From Bacillota bacterium (lineage in GTDB: Bacteria; Bacillota; UBA4882; UBA8346), in contig JAAYHS010000141.1 of the NCBI GenBank assembly GCA_012735315.1, forward strand, positions 1 to 45,745: a stretch of DNA of 45,745 nt. Direction: 5' to 3'. This document shows, piece by piece, positions 33,403 to 42,082 of this stretch (within the stretch, counting starts at the first letter, position 1; each line of letters begins with the position of its first letter). Below the pieces are notes generated by a model. That model saw nothing but the letters and a program-made list of their open reading frames with translations, made no database searches and was not told the origin of the DNA. A program made the position numbers and the translations under genes.

Positions 33403-35598
33403 GTGGCTTTACTTCAAGAAGCACTGGTTGGAAGATTGGGTTCCAGGTTTAGCCTAAACTTCCGACCGAGGGAACTCAAGGTCTATTTGTCTCCGATGGG
33501 ACGTTTTTACGATCAACCGGTCGAGATGGGCATCGGTCTTCGTTTAAATGGAAAGAGCCATATCCTACCGTTTGCGAATATTGAAGGAATCGAAACCTTC
33601 TCCAAAGTCGAACAAGAATTCTTGGTCGATGGAGTTGAATACAAAGTTCGCGACGTTGAGTTGGGATTGGAGTTCGTATGCCGGGTTCACGCCCCCTTTT
33701 ATCCGGAAAATCGAAAAATATCCACTGCTCCATTCTTTTATATCGACTTGGCAATCTGTAGCTTTATCCATGGGCGAAGTAAATTTAAACCCGTAAACGG
33801 CGAATGGATTTTTTTTCTTTCCGGCGCCGAAATCCGTACCGATAAAAGTTTAACCTTACCGATAACCTCGCGATTAGCCAAAGATTGTTGGTATTACACG
33901 AATGAACGCCCTCCCGAATCACGCTCCCTTTTTTCAGAAAGCTCGTTTAACGGTGAAATTAAAGTGTGTCCTTTATTTTTAAATTCCACCTGGCAAACTA
34001 CTCATGAAATAACAAACGTTTGTTTATCGAAGCGGTTTAATCTGGAATCACCGAAACAGGTTTTACGAGAAACATTGATTATTGCGGGATTCCAACAGGA
34101 TACGGTCCTGAAAGTATGGCAAAATGATTGTCGCTTTTTGTATACCGAATATTTCGCCAATATCGATGAGGTCATTGAATATGCCCGTTCGGAGCGGGAT
34201 GAATTGCTCGAAAAAACGGCTTTATTTTGCGATACCATATACCATTCTTCAATTAGTAAAGCCGCCAAATCATTAATAGCTTGCGGATTTCAAAATTATT
34301 TGGCTAATTCTTGGTGGGTCCGGGATCAAAACGACGCCGACTGGTTTTTTGTCTGGGAAGGATGGTGCGGCTTTCATTCCACTTTGGATGTAGAATACAA
34401 CAGTTCCTGGTTCGCCTTGCTTTTCTGGCCGGAACTGCTCGCCAAGCAAATGGATTATTGGTTCCAAAGTATCCAACCCGAAGGTTTTCCCAGTCATGAT
34501 ATCGGTATTTTACTGGAGGTTAATTCCCAAGTCTATCCTCACCATATGCCGGTTGAAGAATCCTGTAATTTGCTTTTATTGACCTATGTCCTATGGCGTT
34601 TCAGAGGTTATCGGAAATGGCTGCGGCATTTACCGGAACTAGTCAAAGTAGTGAAGTATCTCTTAACCACGGATACTACCGGTAACGGCTATCCCAATAT
34701 AGGAGTGGCCAACACGATTGATGACGCCGCAGCATCGGTTCAATTTGCCAAAGAGCAAACTTATCTTGCGGTAAAGGTTTTGTCGGCTTTAACCGCTTTT
34801 CTGGAATTAACCGGCAACATACCTGATTGTGACATCCTTAAAGAGTTGGCCGCAAAATCGAACCGGATGATCGACAAAATTAAAGACACCATGGAATCGC
34901 AAGCCTGGTTGGAAGATCATTACGCTGTTTGCCTACCTCAATCCACCGAAGATTTAAAAGATGTCTGGACCGGGAAAAAAATCGAAGGCGAGGACCTTAA
35001 TGGTTGGGACGCCTATTCTTTATACACAACCAACGGCCTTCTGTTTCTGCTGGCGACCGGTATCAAACCGGATTTAAATTATGAACGATTGCTGATCGAT
35101 CTGCAACAATCAATGAATAAAAGTATTACCCCTTTTGGCTGTACCCATAGCAGCATTGACCGCAGTAATGTCTGGATATCCCAGAACTTCTGGCGGGATC
35201 AGATCGCCTGTTACCTAGGTATCGATCTGCTGGATATGGCGGAACGTTATTGGAAATACCTCGAATGGGAAAATACCCAAGGCCGCGGTGGATGCTTCGT
35301 AGACACTTATGGTTGGAATTGGCTTTCTTATTACCCACGCGGGATTACCTCTTTTGGAATTTTGGCAAGCGCTCTCGGAATGCGGGTTAATGCTGAAACA
35401 ATGACCATTGATCTGTCCCCGGTTCGTTTACCTTGCAGATTTCCACTAACCATTATAGCTGATTGGGAAAAAGGTTCCATCCCTTGGATTGAATGCCGGG
35501 TGGAGCATGGAAAAATCCGATGGCTGTTGGAAGACCAATCCCCTAACAAATGGCGAATCAACATCAACTTTGATAGTGTTAATTTACTCAAAAATTAA
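33403..35598 (+). CDS. (Alpha/alpha)6-barrel glycosidase-like protein, DUF4965/GH52-like
   Basis: A 731-residue cytoplasmic protein without signal peptide. The N-terminal part (1-255) is beta-rich; from about residue 270 it is helical with many Trp. Residues about 290-480 resemble six-hairpin glycosidases: EGWCGFHSTLDVEYNSSWF, then PSHDIGI, HMPVEESCNLLLL (like the MPVEESGNM motif of DUF4965/glutaminase-A proteins) and NTIDDAAAS. GH52 beta-xylosidases have the same order of motifs, and the match to any one family is distant. Acidic residues in these motifs are candidate catalysts. The GTG follows GGAGG by seven bases. With no signal peptide it probably acts on an imported oligosaccharide. An operator palindrome lies inside the gene at 34011. 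Confidence 0.6.
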   Translation: MALLQEALVGRLGSRFSLNFRPRELKVYLSPMGRFYDQPVEMGIGLRLNGKSHILPFANIEGIETFSKVEQEFLVDGVEYKVRDVELGLEFVCRVHAPFYPENRKISTAPFFYIDLAICSFIHGRSKFKPVNGEWIFFLSGAEIRTDKSLTLPITSRLAKDCWYYTNERPPESRSLFSESSFNGEIKVCPLFLNSTWQTTHEITNVCLSKRFNLESPKQVLRETLIIAGFQQDTVLKVWQNDCRFLYTEYFANIDEVIEYARSERDELLEKTALFCDTIYHSSISKAAKSLIACGFQNYLANSWWVRDQNDADWFFVWEGWCGFHSTLDVEYNSSWFALLFWPELLAKQMDYWFQSIQPEGFPSHDIGILLEVNSQVYPHHMPVEESCNLLLLTYVLWRFRGYRKWLRHLPELVKVVKYLLTTDTTGNGYPNIGVANTIDDAAASVQFAKEQTYLAVKVLSALTAFLELTGNIPDCDILKELAAKSNRMIDKIKDTMESQAWLEDHYAVCLPQSTEDLKDVWTGKKIEGEDLNGWDAYSLYTTNGLLFLLATGIKPDLNYERLLIDLQQSMNKSITPFGCTHSSIDRSNVWISQNFWRDQIACYLGIDLLDMAERYWKYLEWENTQGRGGCFVDTYGWNWLSYYPRGITSFGILASALGMRVNAETMTIDLSPVRLPCRFPLTIIADWEKGSIPWIECRVEHGKIRWLLEDQSPNKWRININFDSVNLLKN
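34011..34024 (+). promoter_or_regulatory. Intragenic operator palindrome in the glycosidase-like gene
   Basis: AACAAACGTTTGTT is a perfect 14-base palindrome with the same core as the site at 33368. It lies about 610 bases into the coding sequence, 643 bases from the promoter-proximal site, reminiscent of lac O2 inside lacZ. Confidence 0.55.
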
Positions 35599-35707
35599 TT
35601 CATGATTTTACTCCGAACAAATTTGTAAAAAGGAGGTGGGATAAAGACCAGAAAGAGTTTATCGTTAGGTTTTCCATGGATTATTTTAACTAAAGGGAGG
35701 AGTAATA

Positions 35708-37021
35708 GTGTTTAAAAACAAAAACATTACTATTTTGCTGGTAATTGCAGTGATCGTGATAATTGTCGGCATCTTGTTATTTCCGGGCGTCCAAAATTCA
35801 ATCAAGACCGTATTTAAAGGAGGTAAAGCAACAGGACCGGTTAAATTAACAGTCTGGGGAAGAGACCTTCCCAACGACGATCCGGCTCATGCATACATTA
35901 GAGCGGTAGTTACCGGGTTTCGAGCCGAAAACCCGGATATAGAGCTGGAATATATTGCTTTGGGTGATCCGGGACTTATGGACAAGACAAAGGTCGCCAT
36001 GGCAAGTAACAAAGACCTTCCCGACATCTTTCAAGGCTGGGGCGGTTCCGTTATGGGCGGTTATGCAGATGCCGGACGGCTGCTGGACATGACCAAGGAA
36101 TTAAAGTCAATCCCCTGCAGCGCAGCCGCGCGCGAAGCTATGACTTGGAAAAAGAAGATCTATGGTGTGGCGCCGTTTTTCGCCATCGCCGGTCTCTTCA
36201 TCAACGAGGATATCTTTAAAGCCAACGGGCTAAAAATACCGACCACCATTGACGAGCTGGAAGCAGTAGCCGACGCGCTAAAAGCCAAAGGTATTCAGCC
36301 CTTCGCTTGCGGCGCCAGGGATAAATGGCCGCCGCTGGCGTTGTACATGTACTTAACCGACCGTTACGGCGGGATTAATGCTTTCGACGACGCCCGGACC
36401 AGGAAAATACGTTTCGATAGCGACGCCTTCGTTCAAGCAGCTCAAAAGTATCAAGAATGGGTGAAAAAAGGGTATTTCGGCGAAAAACCGTTGAGTGAAG
36501 CATACGGCGACGCCGATAACCTAATGGCCACCGGCAAAGCGGCCATGCAAGTAACCGGTTCCTGGAAGTGCGCTCAATACGCCAGTAAGGATTTCACGGA
36601 TCAGAACATAGGGTTCTATCCTTTCCCCGTGTTGCCGGGCGGCAAGGGTGAAATCACCGATATGATGGGTATGGTCGATATCGGTTTCACCGTGACTAAA
36701 GCGGCCGCAAACAAAAAGGACGCGGTTGTTCGCTTTTTAAAATACGCCATGAGTGTGGAAGCCTGCTCTGCTGAAAAGGGTCGTATTTGCGCCGTGCCGG
36801 GTGTGAAAGTCCCTACCCGTTTGACCGGAATGGCCTCCGAAGTATTCGGCAAGGCTAAAGCAATTCAGTTTTGGTGGGATCAAGATCTGCCGCCGATGAT
36901 AACCAGCCCGTTGAATGATACCCTCCAAACCTTCTTTATGCCCGAAAGCGATGTCGTTAGAGCGTTGACGAAGTATGAAGAATTAGCGGAAGAACATCTG
37001 GGACCAGCTAAGGAAATTTAA
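35708..37021 (+). CDS. Sugar ABC transporter substrate-binding protein (CUT1, family 1)
   Basis: A 437-residue extracellular solute-binding protein family 1 member: VKLTVWGRDLPNDDPAHAYI, FRAENPDIELEYIALGDPG, LPDIFQGWGG, GLFINEDIFKANGLKIPTTI and GKAAMQVTGSWK are typical. The N-terminus is KNKNITILLVIAVIVIIVGILL, a helix without a lipobox Cys or clear cleavage site, so the protein may stay anchored in the inner membrane; most Bacillota homologues are lipoproteins. The GTG follows GGGAGG. The spacer upstream (35599-35707) has an unused AAAAAGGAGG at 35627-35636 and a shorter palindrome ACAAATTTGT at 35617. Two permeases follow. The substrate is probably an oligosaccharide. Confidence 0.92.
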   Translation: MFKNKNITILLVIAVIVIIVGILLFPGVQNSIKTVFKGGKATGPVKLTVWGRDLPNDDPAHAYIRAVVTGFRAENPDIELEYIALGDPGLMDKTKVAMASNKDLPDIFQGWGGSVMGGYADAGRLLDMTKELKSIPCSAAAREAMTWKKKIYGVAPFFAIAGLFINEDIFKANGLKIPTTIDELEAVADALKAKGIQPFACGARDKWPPLALYMYLTDRYGGINAFDDARTRKIRFDSDAFVQAAQKYQEWVKKGYFGEKPLSEAYGDADNLMATGKAAMQVTGSWKCAQYASKDFTDQNIGFYPFPVLPGGKGEITDMMGMVDIGFTVTKAAANKKDAVVRFLKYAMSVEACSAEKGRICAVPGVKVPTRLTGMASEVFGKAKAIQFWWDQDLPPMITSPLNDTLQTFFMPESDVVRALTKYEELAEEHLGPAKEI

Positions 37022-37041
37022 TTTATCCAATGCTACAGTAT

Positions 37042-37074
37042 GCGGAGCGGAGACATTCTTTAGTCTCCGCCCGC
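37042..37074 (+). promoter_or_regulatory. Strong intercistronic hairpin after the binding-protein gene
   Basis: GCGGAGAC (37047-37054) and GTCTCCGC (37063-37070) pair perfectly around an eight-base loop, with outer GCGG/CCGC pairs. No T-run follows. Such hairpins protect upstream mRNA ends, giving more binding protein than permease. Confidence 0.65.
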
Positions 37075-37092
37075 TTACAAGGAGGTGTTCGG

Positions 37093-38031
37093 ATGAAAAG
37101 CAACGCCAATGTATCTATCTTCACATCCGGTGTCAAGTATCAACTGAAAAGGGACTGGAATCTCATTATCTTTAAGAGTATCTTTCTCCTGCCCGCTCTG
37201 GCGTTTCTCGTGATCTTTATGTACTATCCGATCGAAGAGACGTTCCGTCTCTCGATGATGCGCGCCACCGGCCTGGGCGACACCGTTTTTATCGGATTTG
37301 ATAATTACTTAAGACTGTTTAAAAACGATGAATTTATCGCCGGTTTTATAAATGTCTTCGCTTGGTCTTTCTGGAGCGTGATAATTCAAATTCCTCTGGC
37401 CTTTTTTATAGCTTTTTCCTTATCCGTCTATAAGAACAAGATCACGAGCCCGTTACGCGCCGTATATTATCTGGCGAATATTCTACCGTCGGCGATCACG
37501 GCTATGCTTGGCCGGTTCATTTTTGCGCCCAGGTACGGGGTGATCGCCACAATTTCAGAGAAGTTCAACTGGACCTGGTTAGGAAAGATCGATTTTCTCG
37601 GAGATACCAATATCGTCTTCTGGTCAATATTCACCGTTGCTACCTGGGCTTATACGGGATTTGGCATTATCTATCTGATGGCGAATATCGAACAAATCCC
37701 TATGGAGCTTCGCGAAGCAGCGGAGTTGGACGGCGCCAATAAATGGCAATACGCCCGCTTTATCGTACTGCCAATGATCGCTTATCCCATCCGCATCCTC
37801 GCTATTATCAGCACCATCGGCAGTCTAAAATTGTTCGACTTGCCATGGATGCTTACCGGCGGCGGTCCGGGTTATTCCACCTCAACACTGGTTATTGCCT
37901 TATATAAACAAGGCTTTGTCAATTGGCAATATGGCAGGGGTTCCGCCATCGGGGTTATAATTTTCTTACTTGCTTTAATCTTCGCCGTGACCCAATTTTC
38001 GCTGCAAGGGAAGGAGGGTAGCGTGAAATGA
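37093..38031 (+). CDS. Sugar ABC transporter permease, MalF/UgpA type
   Basis: A 312-residue inner-membrane protein with six predicted helices. The EAA loop reads MELREAAELDGANKWQYARF then IVLPMIA, which docks on the ATPase. FLLPALAFLVIFMYYPIEETFRLS is the typical first helix. It forms the channel together with the next permease. ATG 37093 is chosen with AAGGAGG seven bases upstream; a longer reading covers the hairpin. No ATPase gene follows, so it probably uses a shared MsmX/UgpC-type ATPase from elsewhere. Confidence 0.93.
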   Translation: MKSNANVSIFTSGVKYQLKRDWNLIIFKSIFLLPALAFLVIFMYYPIEETFRLSMMRATGLGDTVFIGFDNYLRLFKNDEFIAGFINVFAWSFWSVIIQIPLAFFIAFSLSVYKNKITSPLRAVYYLANILPSAITAMLGRFIFAPRYGVIATISEKFNWTWLGKIDFLGDTNIVFWSIFTVATWAYTGFGIIYLMANIEQIPMELREAAELDGANKWQYARFIVLPMIAYPIRILAIISTIGSLKLFDLPWMLTGGGPGYSTSTLVIALYKQGFVNWQYGRGSAIGVIIFLLALIFAVTQFSLQGKEGSVK

Positions 38032-38891
38032 ATGATACATTCCTTGAAAAAGGCGTTTCTAAAAAACATAATCAATATTCGGAAATTTTTATTACAGCCA
38101 TTTTAATAATTTTAGCTTTAGTAGTGATTTTACCACTTTTGCTGCCCTGGTGTTTCGTATTTAAAACCCAGCTGGAATTCGCCTATTATCCTTGGAGCTG
38201 GCCCAAGGAATTCAAATGGTCCAATTTTCTCTTTGCTTGGGAAGCCGTCCGGATTGGAGAAGGTTTATTAAATACTCTCTGGGTTTGCATAGGCGCCATT
38301 TTATGCACAGTACCGACTTCGGCCATGGCGGGTTATATCTTCGCCCGTTACCGAAGTAAATTTACGGAGATTGTATTCTATGCCATTCTGGCCGGTTACT
38401 TCGTTCCGGTACAGATGGTTTTGATTCCGCTTTATCAATTATGCAACAACTTAAATCTAACCAATTCGTTACCCGGGCTTTTTTTGCCGATGACCGCCTT
38501 TGGAATCCCTTTTTGGACAATGATTTATCGTTCATTTTTCCGTAGTCTCCCCAATGAACTGGCTGAAGCCGCCTGGATCGACGGCGCGGGACATCCGGGT
38601 ATTTTCTTTCGAGTCATGCTGCCCTTGGCCAAACCGGCTACTATTTTAGCTGTCCTTCTTGTCTTTATTGGTTCTTGGAGCGATTATCTATTGAGTTTGA
38701 TCATGCTCAACGACCAAAAACTCTTTACCATGCAATTACGTATAGCCCAGTTTATGCAATCGACCGGAACTCATAATATGCCTAGGTATGGCGCAGCCGC
38801 GATCATCGCCGCCGCGCCCACTATTATGCTGTACCTAATCTTCCAACGTTGGATAATCAAAGGAACCTTAGCCGGCGCTCTTAAAGGTTAA
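38028..38891 (+). CDS. Sugar ABC transporter permease, MalG/UgpE type
   Basis: A 287-residue inner-membrane protein with six helices, overlapping the upstream permease by four bases (ATGA). The EAA loop is ELAEAAWIDGAGHPGIFFRV then MLPLAKPA. GYIFARYRSKF and the C-terminal QRWIIKGTLAGALKG are standard for MalG-type subunits. It pairs with the MalF-type subunit to move the substrate delivered by the binding protein. Confidence 0.93.
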   Translation: MNDTFLEKGVSKKHNQYSEIFITAILIILALVVILPLLLPWCFVFKTQLEFAYYPWSWPKEFKWSNFLFAWEAVRIGEGLLNTLWVCIGAILCTVPTSAMAGYIFARYRSKFTEIVFYAILAGYFVPVQMVLIPLYQLCNNLNLTNSLPGLFLPMTAFGIPFWTMIYRSFFRSLPNELAEAAWIDGAGHPGIFFRVMLPLAKPATILAVLLVFIGSWSDYLLSLIMLNDQKLFTMQLRIAQFMQSTGTHNMPRYGAAAIIAAAPTIMLYLIFQRWIIKGTLAGALKG

Positions 38892-38914
38892 TCATCGGCG
38901 CAAGGTTGGTGAAG

Positions 38915-39610
38915 ATGATGATTATTAATCCGATTCGGATATTAATCGCCATTGATACGCTATCCATTCGAGAATACTTAAATATGGTCTTAAGTCATGA
39001 ACCGGACATGAAAATCGTGAATTCTGTTGGAAACGCCGCTTTAGCCCTTGAACAGGCCTTAACATTAAAGCCGAATGTAGTCTTAATCGATATTGAGACG
39101 GGTACCCTTCGGGCCGGAGTTGACACCATCCGGACCTTGGCCGCGAAAGCTCCCGACATACGTGTATTAGTGTTTTCACATTTAACTTACGAAGAAACCG
39201 TATTAGCCGCTTTTGAAGCCGGCGCCGTTGATTATCTGCCTAATAATTCCTCCGTTATCGAAACATTAGCGGCCATTCGGGCTGCCGTCCAAGAACATCC
39301 CCCCATCCGGCCGGAAATTGCCAGACTGATCCGGAAGGAATTTCGGACGCTTCGATCTCAACGGGCTAATTTGGTTGCCACTTTAAATACTGTTTACAAA
39401 TTAACCCCCACTGAGTTGGAGTTATTAAAACTATTTGCGGAAGGAAAAACCCCAAGCCAAATCATTACAATGAGACAAATCGAAGCATCCACCTTCCGGA
39501 CTCATGTCGGAAACATGCTCAAGAAATTTAAAGCAAACTCCGTTGGCGATGTTGTATACCAACTAAAACATTTGGGTGTTTTTGAGGCTTTTATAGCGAA
39601 AAAACATTAA
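38915..39610 (+). CDS. Degenerate NarL/LuxR-type response regulator
   Basis: A 231-residue protein. The N-terminal receiver-like domain (1-125) keeps the phospho-acceptor position Asp59 (VVLIDIETG) but has a single Asp at 14 (AID) where receivers have an acidic pair, and Asn110 (DYLPNN) where the conserved Lys should be. Normal phosphorylation switching is therefore doubtful. The C-terminal LuxR-type helix-turn-helix is complete (LTPTELELLKLFAEGKTPSQ ... FRTHVGNMLKKF), so it should bind DNA. No histidine kinase is nearby. It starts 23 bases after the permease; ATG 38915 follows AAGG. It may adjust the sugar locus. Confidence 0.82.
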   Translation: MMIINPIRILIAIDTLSIREYLNMVLSHEPDMKIVNSVGNAALALEQALTLKPNVVLIDIETGTLRAGVDTIRTLAAKAPDIRVLVFSHLTYEETVLAAFEAGAVDYLPNNSSVIETLAAIRAAVQEHPPIRPEIARLIRKEFRTLRSQRANLVATLNTVYKLTPTELELLKLFAEGKTPSQIITMRQIEASTFRTHVGNMLKKFKANSVGDVVYQLKHLGVFEAFIAKKH

Positions 39611-39779
39611 ACTGTGGTATTTAAATTTATGACCGGCATCGAAAAGATTCTTAAGGATTCAAGATTATTCAAGGTTAGTGAGTGAAATATTTATTGGAAT
39701 TTTTTGACCGGGAACGGTTAGGAAGAAGATGATGAGTAAAGATTATCAAAGAGTTGAATTCAAAAAATGAAAGCTTATG

Positions 39780-41015
39780 TCACTTTTTTTTCGTCCGGAC
39801 CAAGACGTATTTATTCGAAAAATGGATCAACAATGAAGCTGCCAATAAAATCCCCAAAATAATCAATTGCTGTTTTCCGGTCAAGACGATCCGATCCAAT
39901 GGGTTAAATTTAGCCCCGGCCGGGGTCGCCCAACGCGATACCGGCGCTATCGCAATCGCCAACGGACCCAACAACAGCCAAGTATAAAAAGCGGCGAACA
40001 GCCCGTGTAATAACCGGGCGATTACATAGGGGACCATTCGAATATCGGTATCATGAATCACGCTCGCCACTTGACCATGGACCGATAATCCGCTCCAGGC
40101 AATAATCCAACTGGTAATGATCGCTTTATCCAATAGCGGAACCGATGCGCTACTCGCGGCCATGGCGCCGAGATCGATTTCCAAAATCCCGTTAAAAACA
40201 GAAGTCGCCAATTCAGGACTGATCTTAAAGACTTTCAAGATATTCCCGATTACCGGTGTTATCATATTTAAAATCCCAAAAATCGCCGTGACCTTCACCA
40301 ACACTGAAAACAGCATAATAAAACCGCAAATCATCAATAAAGTGGTCATCGATTCTTTGACCGCGTCTCCCATCAACCGACCGAAAGGCCGTCCGTCTTC
40401 GCGTCGGGCCTTAAATAACGCCCTGACGGCGCGGTTAAAGATCCCTTCTTTACCGGAACTATCCCGGAAACCGTCCGGCAACGGTTGATCATTGTAATGA
40501 TAGTATTTAAAGATGATTCCCACCGTGAAACTGGCGACATAATGAGCAGTCGCCAGAGTAATCCCCAAAGCGGGACGGCCGAACATTCCCACCGCCACGG
40601 CGCCGAAAATGAATAACGGATCAGCGGTATTCGTAAAAGAAAGCAGTCGCTCCCCTTCCACTCGGGTGCACATCTTGTTGCGCCGAAACTTGCCCGTGAT
40701 CACCGCATCCATCGGATAACCCGCCGCCAGCCCCATTGACAAGGCGAAAGCCCCCACTCCCGGCACATTGAATAAAGGGCGCATCAACGGCTCCAATAAC
40801 ACTCCCAGAAAGTGAACCACTCCCATACCCAGCATAATCTCGGATAAAACAAAAAAAGGCAGCAATGACGGGAATACTATTTCCCAAAAGATCTTCATTC
40901 CCCCAATGGCCGCGTTGACCCCTGCTTCGGGATATATTACCAGCGACAGCGTGAGCAGGGACACCAGCCCCGCCCCGAGCAAGACGTTGATTCGTTTTAA
41001 GATCAAGATTCGCAT
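39780..41015 (-). CDS. ylbJ: YlbJ-like sporulation membrane protein (nucleoside-recognition family)
   Basis: A 411-residue membrane protein with about eight helices and two Gate/nucleoside-recognition-like halves. FPSLLPFFVLSEIMLGMGVV, GLAAGYPMDAV and SFTNTADPLFIFGAVAVGMFG are hallmarks of YlbJ, a sigma-E-dependent sporulation protein of B. subtilis needed for cortex formation. The ATG has AAGGAGG 11 bases upstream. No convincing sporulation promoter was found. It is convergent with the response regulator gene; the 169-base gap holds nothing clear. Confidence 0.88.
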   Translation of the reverse strand: MRILILKRINVLLGAGLVSLLTLSLVIYPEAGVNAAIGGMKIFWEIVFPSLLPFFVLSEIMLGMGVVHFLGVLLEPLMRPLFNVPGVGAFALSMGLAAGYPMDAVITGKFRRNKMCTRVEGERLLSFTNTADPLFIFGAVAVGMFGRPALGITLATAHYVASFTVGIIFKYYHYNDQPLPDGFRDSSGKEGIFNRAVRALFKARREDGRPFGRLMGDAVKESMTTLLMICGFIMLFSVLVKVTAIFGILNMITPVIGNILKVFKISPELATSVFNGILEIDLGAMAASSASVPLLDKAIITSWIIAWSGLSVHGQVASVIHDTDIRMVPYVIARLLHGLFAAFYTWLLLGPLAIAIAPVSRWATPAGAKFNPLDRIVLTGKQQLIILGILLAASLLIHFSNKYVLVRTKKK

Positions 41016-41475
41016 TATTTTTGCGCCTCCTTTTTATTCATGAATTACATCTAAAACGCATCAGATCCTAGAAAATGTTTTCTCCGTGTCTTTGTGGTTA
41101 ATAAATGAATTGGCCACGGAGACGCAGAGACACAGAGTGAAAACTAATTTTTCATCTAAGACCCCGGATGGGTCGAAGTCGTGGAATCCATGGATAGATG
41201 GCAACGACCATTAACGCGCCCCGCCAGGCCGGGGCGGGCGACTACTTAGGCAAATCTCAACTGATTCTATCCATCCGGTCAGCCTCATGATGTATGGAAA
41301 GAATCCACATCTTAGCTTACTTTTTAAATATATGGCAGTCCAGAAATGAATAGAAGTGAAAGGAGCAATCGGGGAAAGGGAGGTTGAAAAGCATAGGCTT
41401 TCCTAAGGAGGATTTATAGTTTTAATCGCTAATATCTTTAAAAAAGATTTTATTCCCAAATTACGAGGTATCCGA
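41016..41475. other. 460-base spacer with inverted repeats, no gene
   Basis: It contains an imperfect inverted repeat at 41081-41097 / 41114-41138 (CTCCGTGTCTTTGTGG facing CCACGGAGACGCAGAGACAC), a perfect outer pair CCGGATGG (41164-41171) / CCATCCGG (41271-41278) enclosing the hairpin CGCCCCG-N6-CGGGGCG at 41217-41236, and AAGGAGG at 41405-41411 with no standard start codon after it. Confidence 0.55.
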
Positions 41476-42069
41476 ATGAACCCCGAATTGACGCATTTAA
41501 CTGACCCAATTGACCCGGCCTGGGGAAAAGCCGCTTTTATCGATGTCGAAACCACCGGCTTAAACCCGGCCTACGAAGAAATTATCGAACTGGCGATCGT
41601 TCTTTTTGCATTCCACCGGGAAACAGGCGAAATCATGGGAATTATCGATGAATATACCGGACTGCGCGAACCTTCCCGCCCGATTTCGAGGAGCGCCTTT
41701 TTAGTCCACCGTATCAGTAAGCGGGATGTCCGCGGGAAAACCCTCGACCATTCGAAAATTGAAAACCTGATCAGTCGAGCCGATTTTCTAATCGCCCATA
41801 ATGCGGAATTTGATAAAGGATTTGTCGGGAAAATGTTTCCGGCAGCCCTTTCGAAGCCCTGGTATTGCTCGATGAACGGTATCAAATGGTACCGGAAGGG
41901 ATTCGCTTCAAAAGCGTTGCAAAATTTACTAACCGCTCACCGCATCCGGGTCGACCGCTCCCACCGGGCCGGGGCGGATGTCCGGGCCTGCTTGATGTTG
42001 TTATCATTAATGAACCAAAACGGCATCACTTATTTCCAAGAAATGCTTAATGAAAGGAAGAATGCGTAA
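41476..42069 (+). CDS. DEDDh 3'-5' exonuclease, DnaQ-like
   Basis: A 197-residue exonuclease domain protein. Exo I is FIDVETTGL (Asp23, Glu25), Exo II is AHNAEFDKGF, and Exo III is HRAGADVRA; together these give the four acidic residues and the catalytic His of the DEDDh family. It resembles the proofreading domain of DnaQ/PolC but is a standalone protein of uncertain role in repair or RNA turnover. ATG 41476 follows CGAGGT by six bases. The frame stays open upstream to 41407, just after a strong AAGGAGG at 41405, so a longer form from a non-standard start (ATA 41416) is possible. Confidence 0.88.
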   Translation: MNPELTHLTDPIDPAWGKAAFIDVETTGLNPAYEEIIELAIVLFAFHRETGEIMGIIDEYTGLREPSRPISRSAFLVHRISKRDVRGKTLDHSKIENLISRADFLIAHNAEFDKGFVGKMFPAALSKPWYCSMNGIKWYRKGFASKALQNLLTAHRIRVDRSHRAGADVRACLMLLSLMNQNGITYFQEMLNERKNA

Positions 42070-42082
42070 GCCGGCCCTTATC

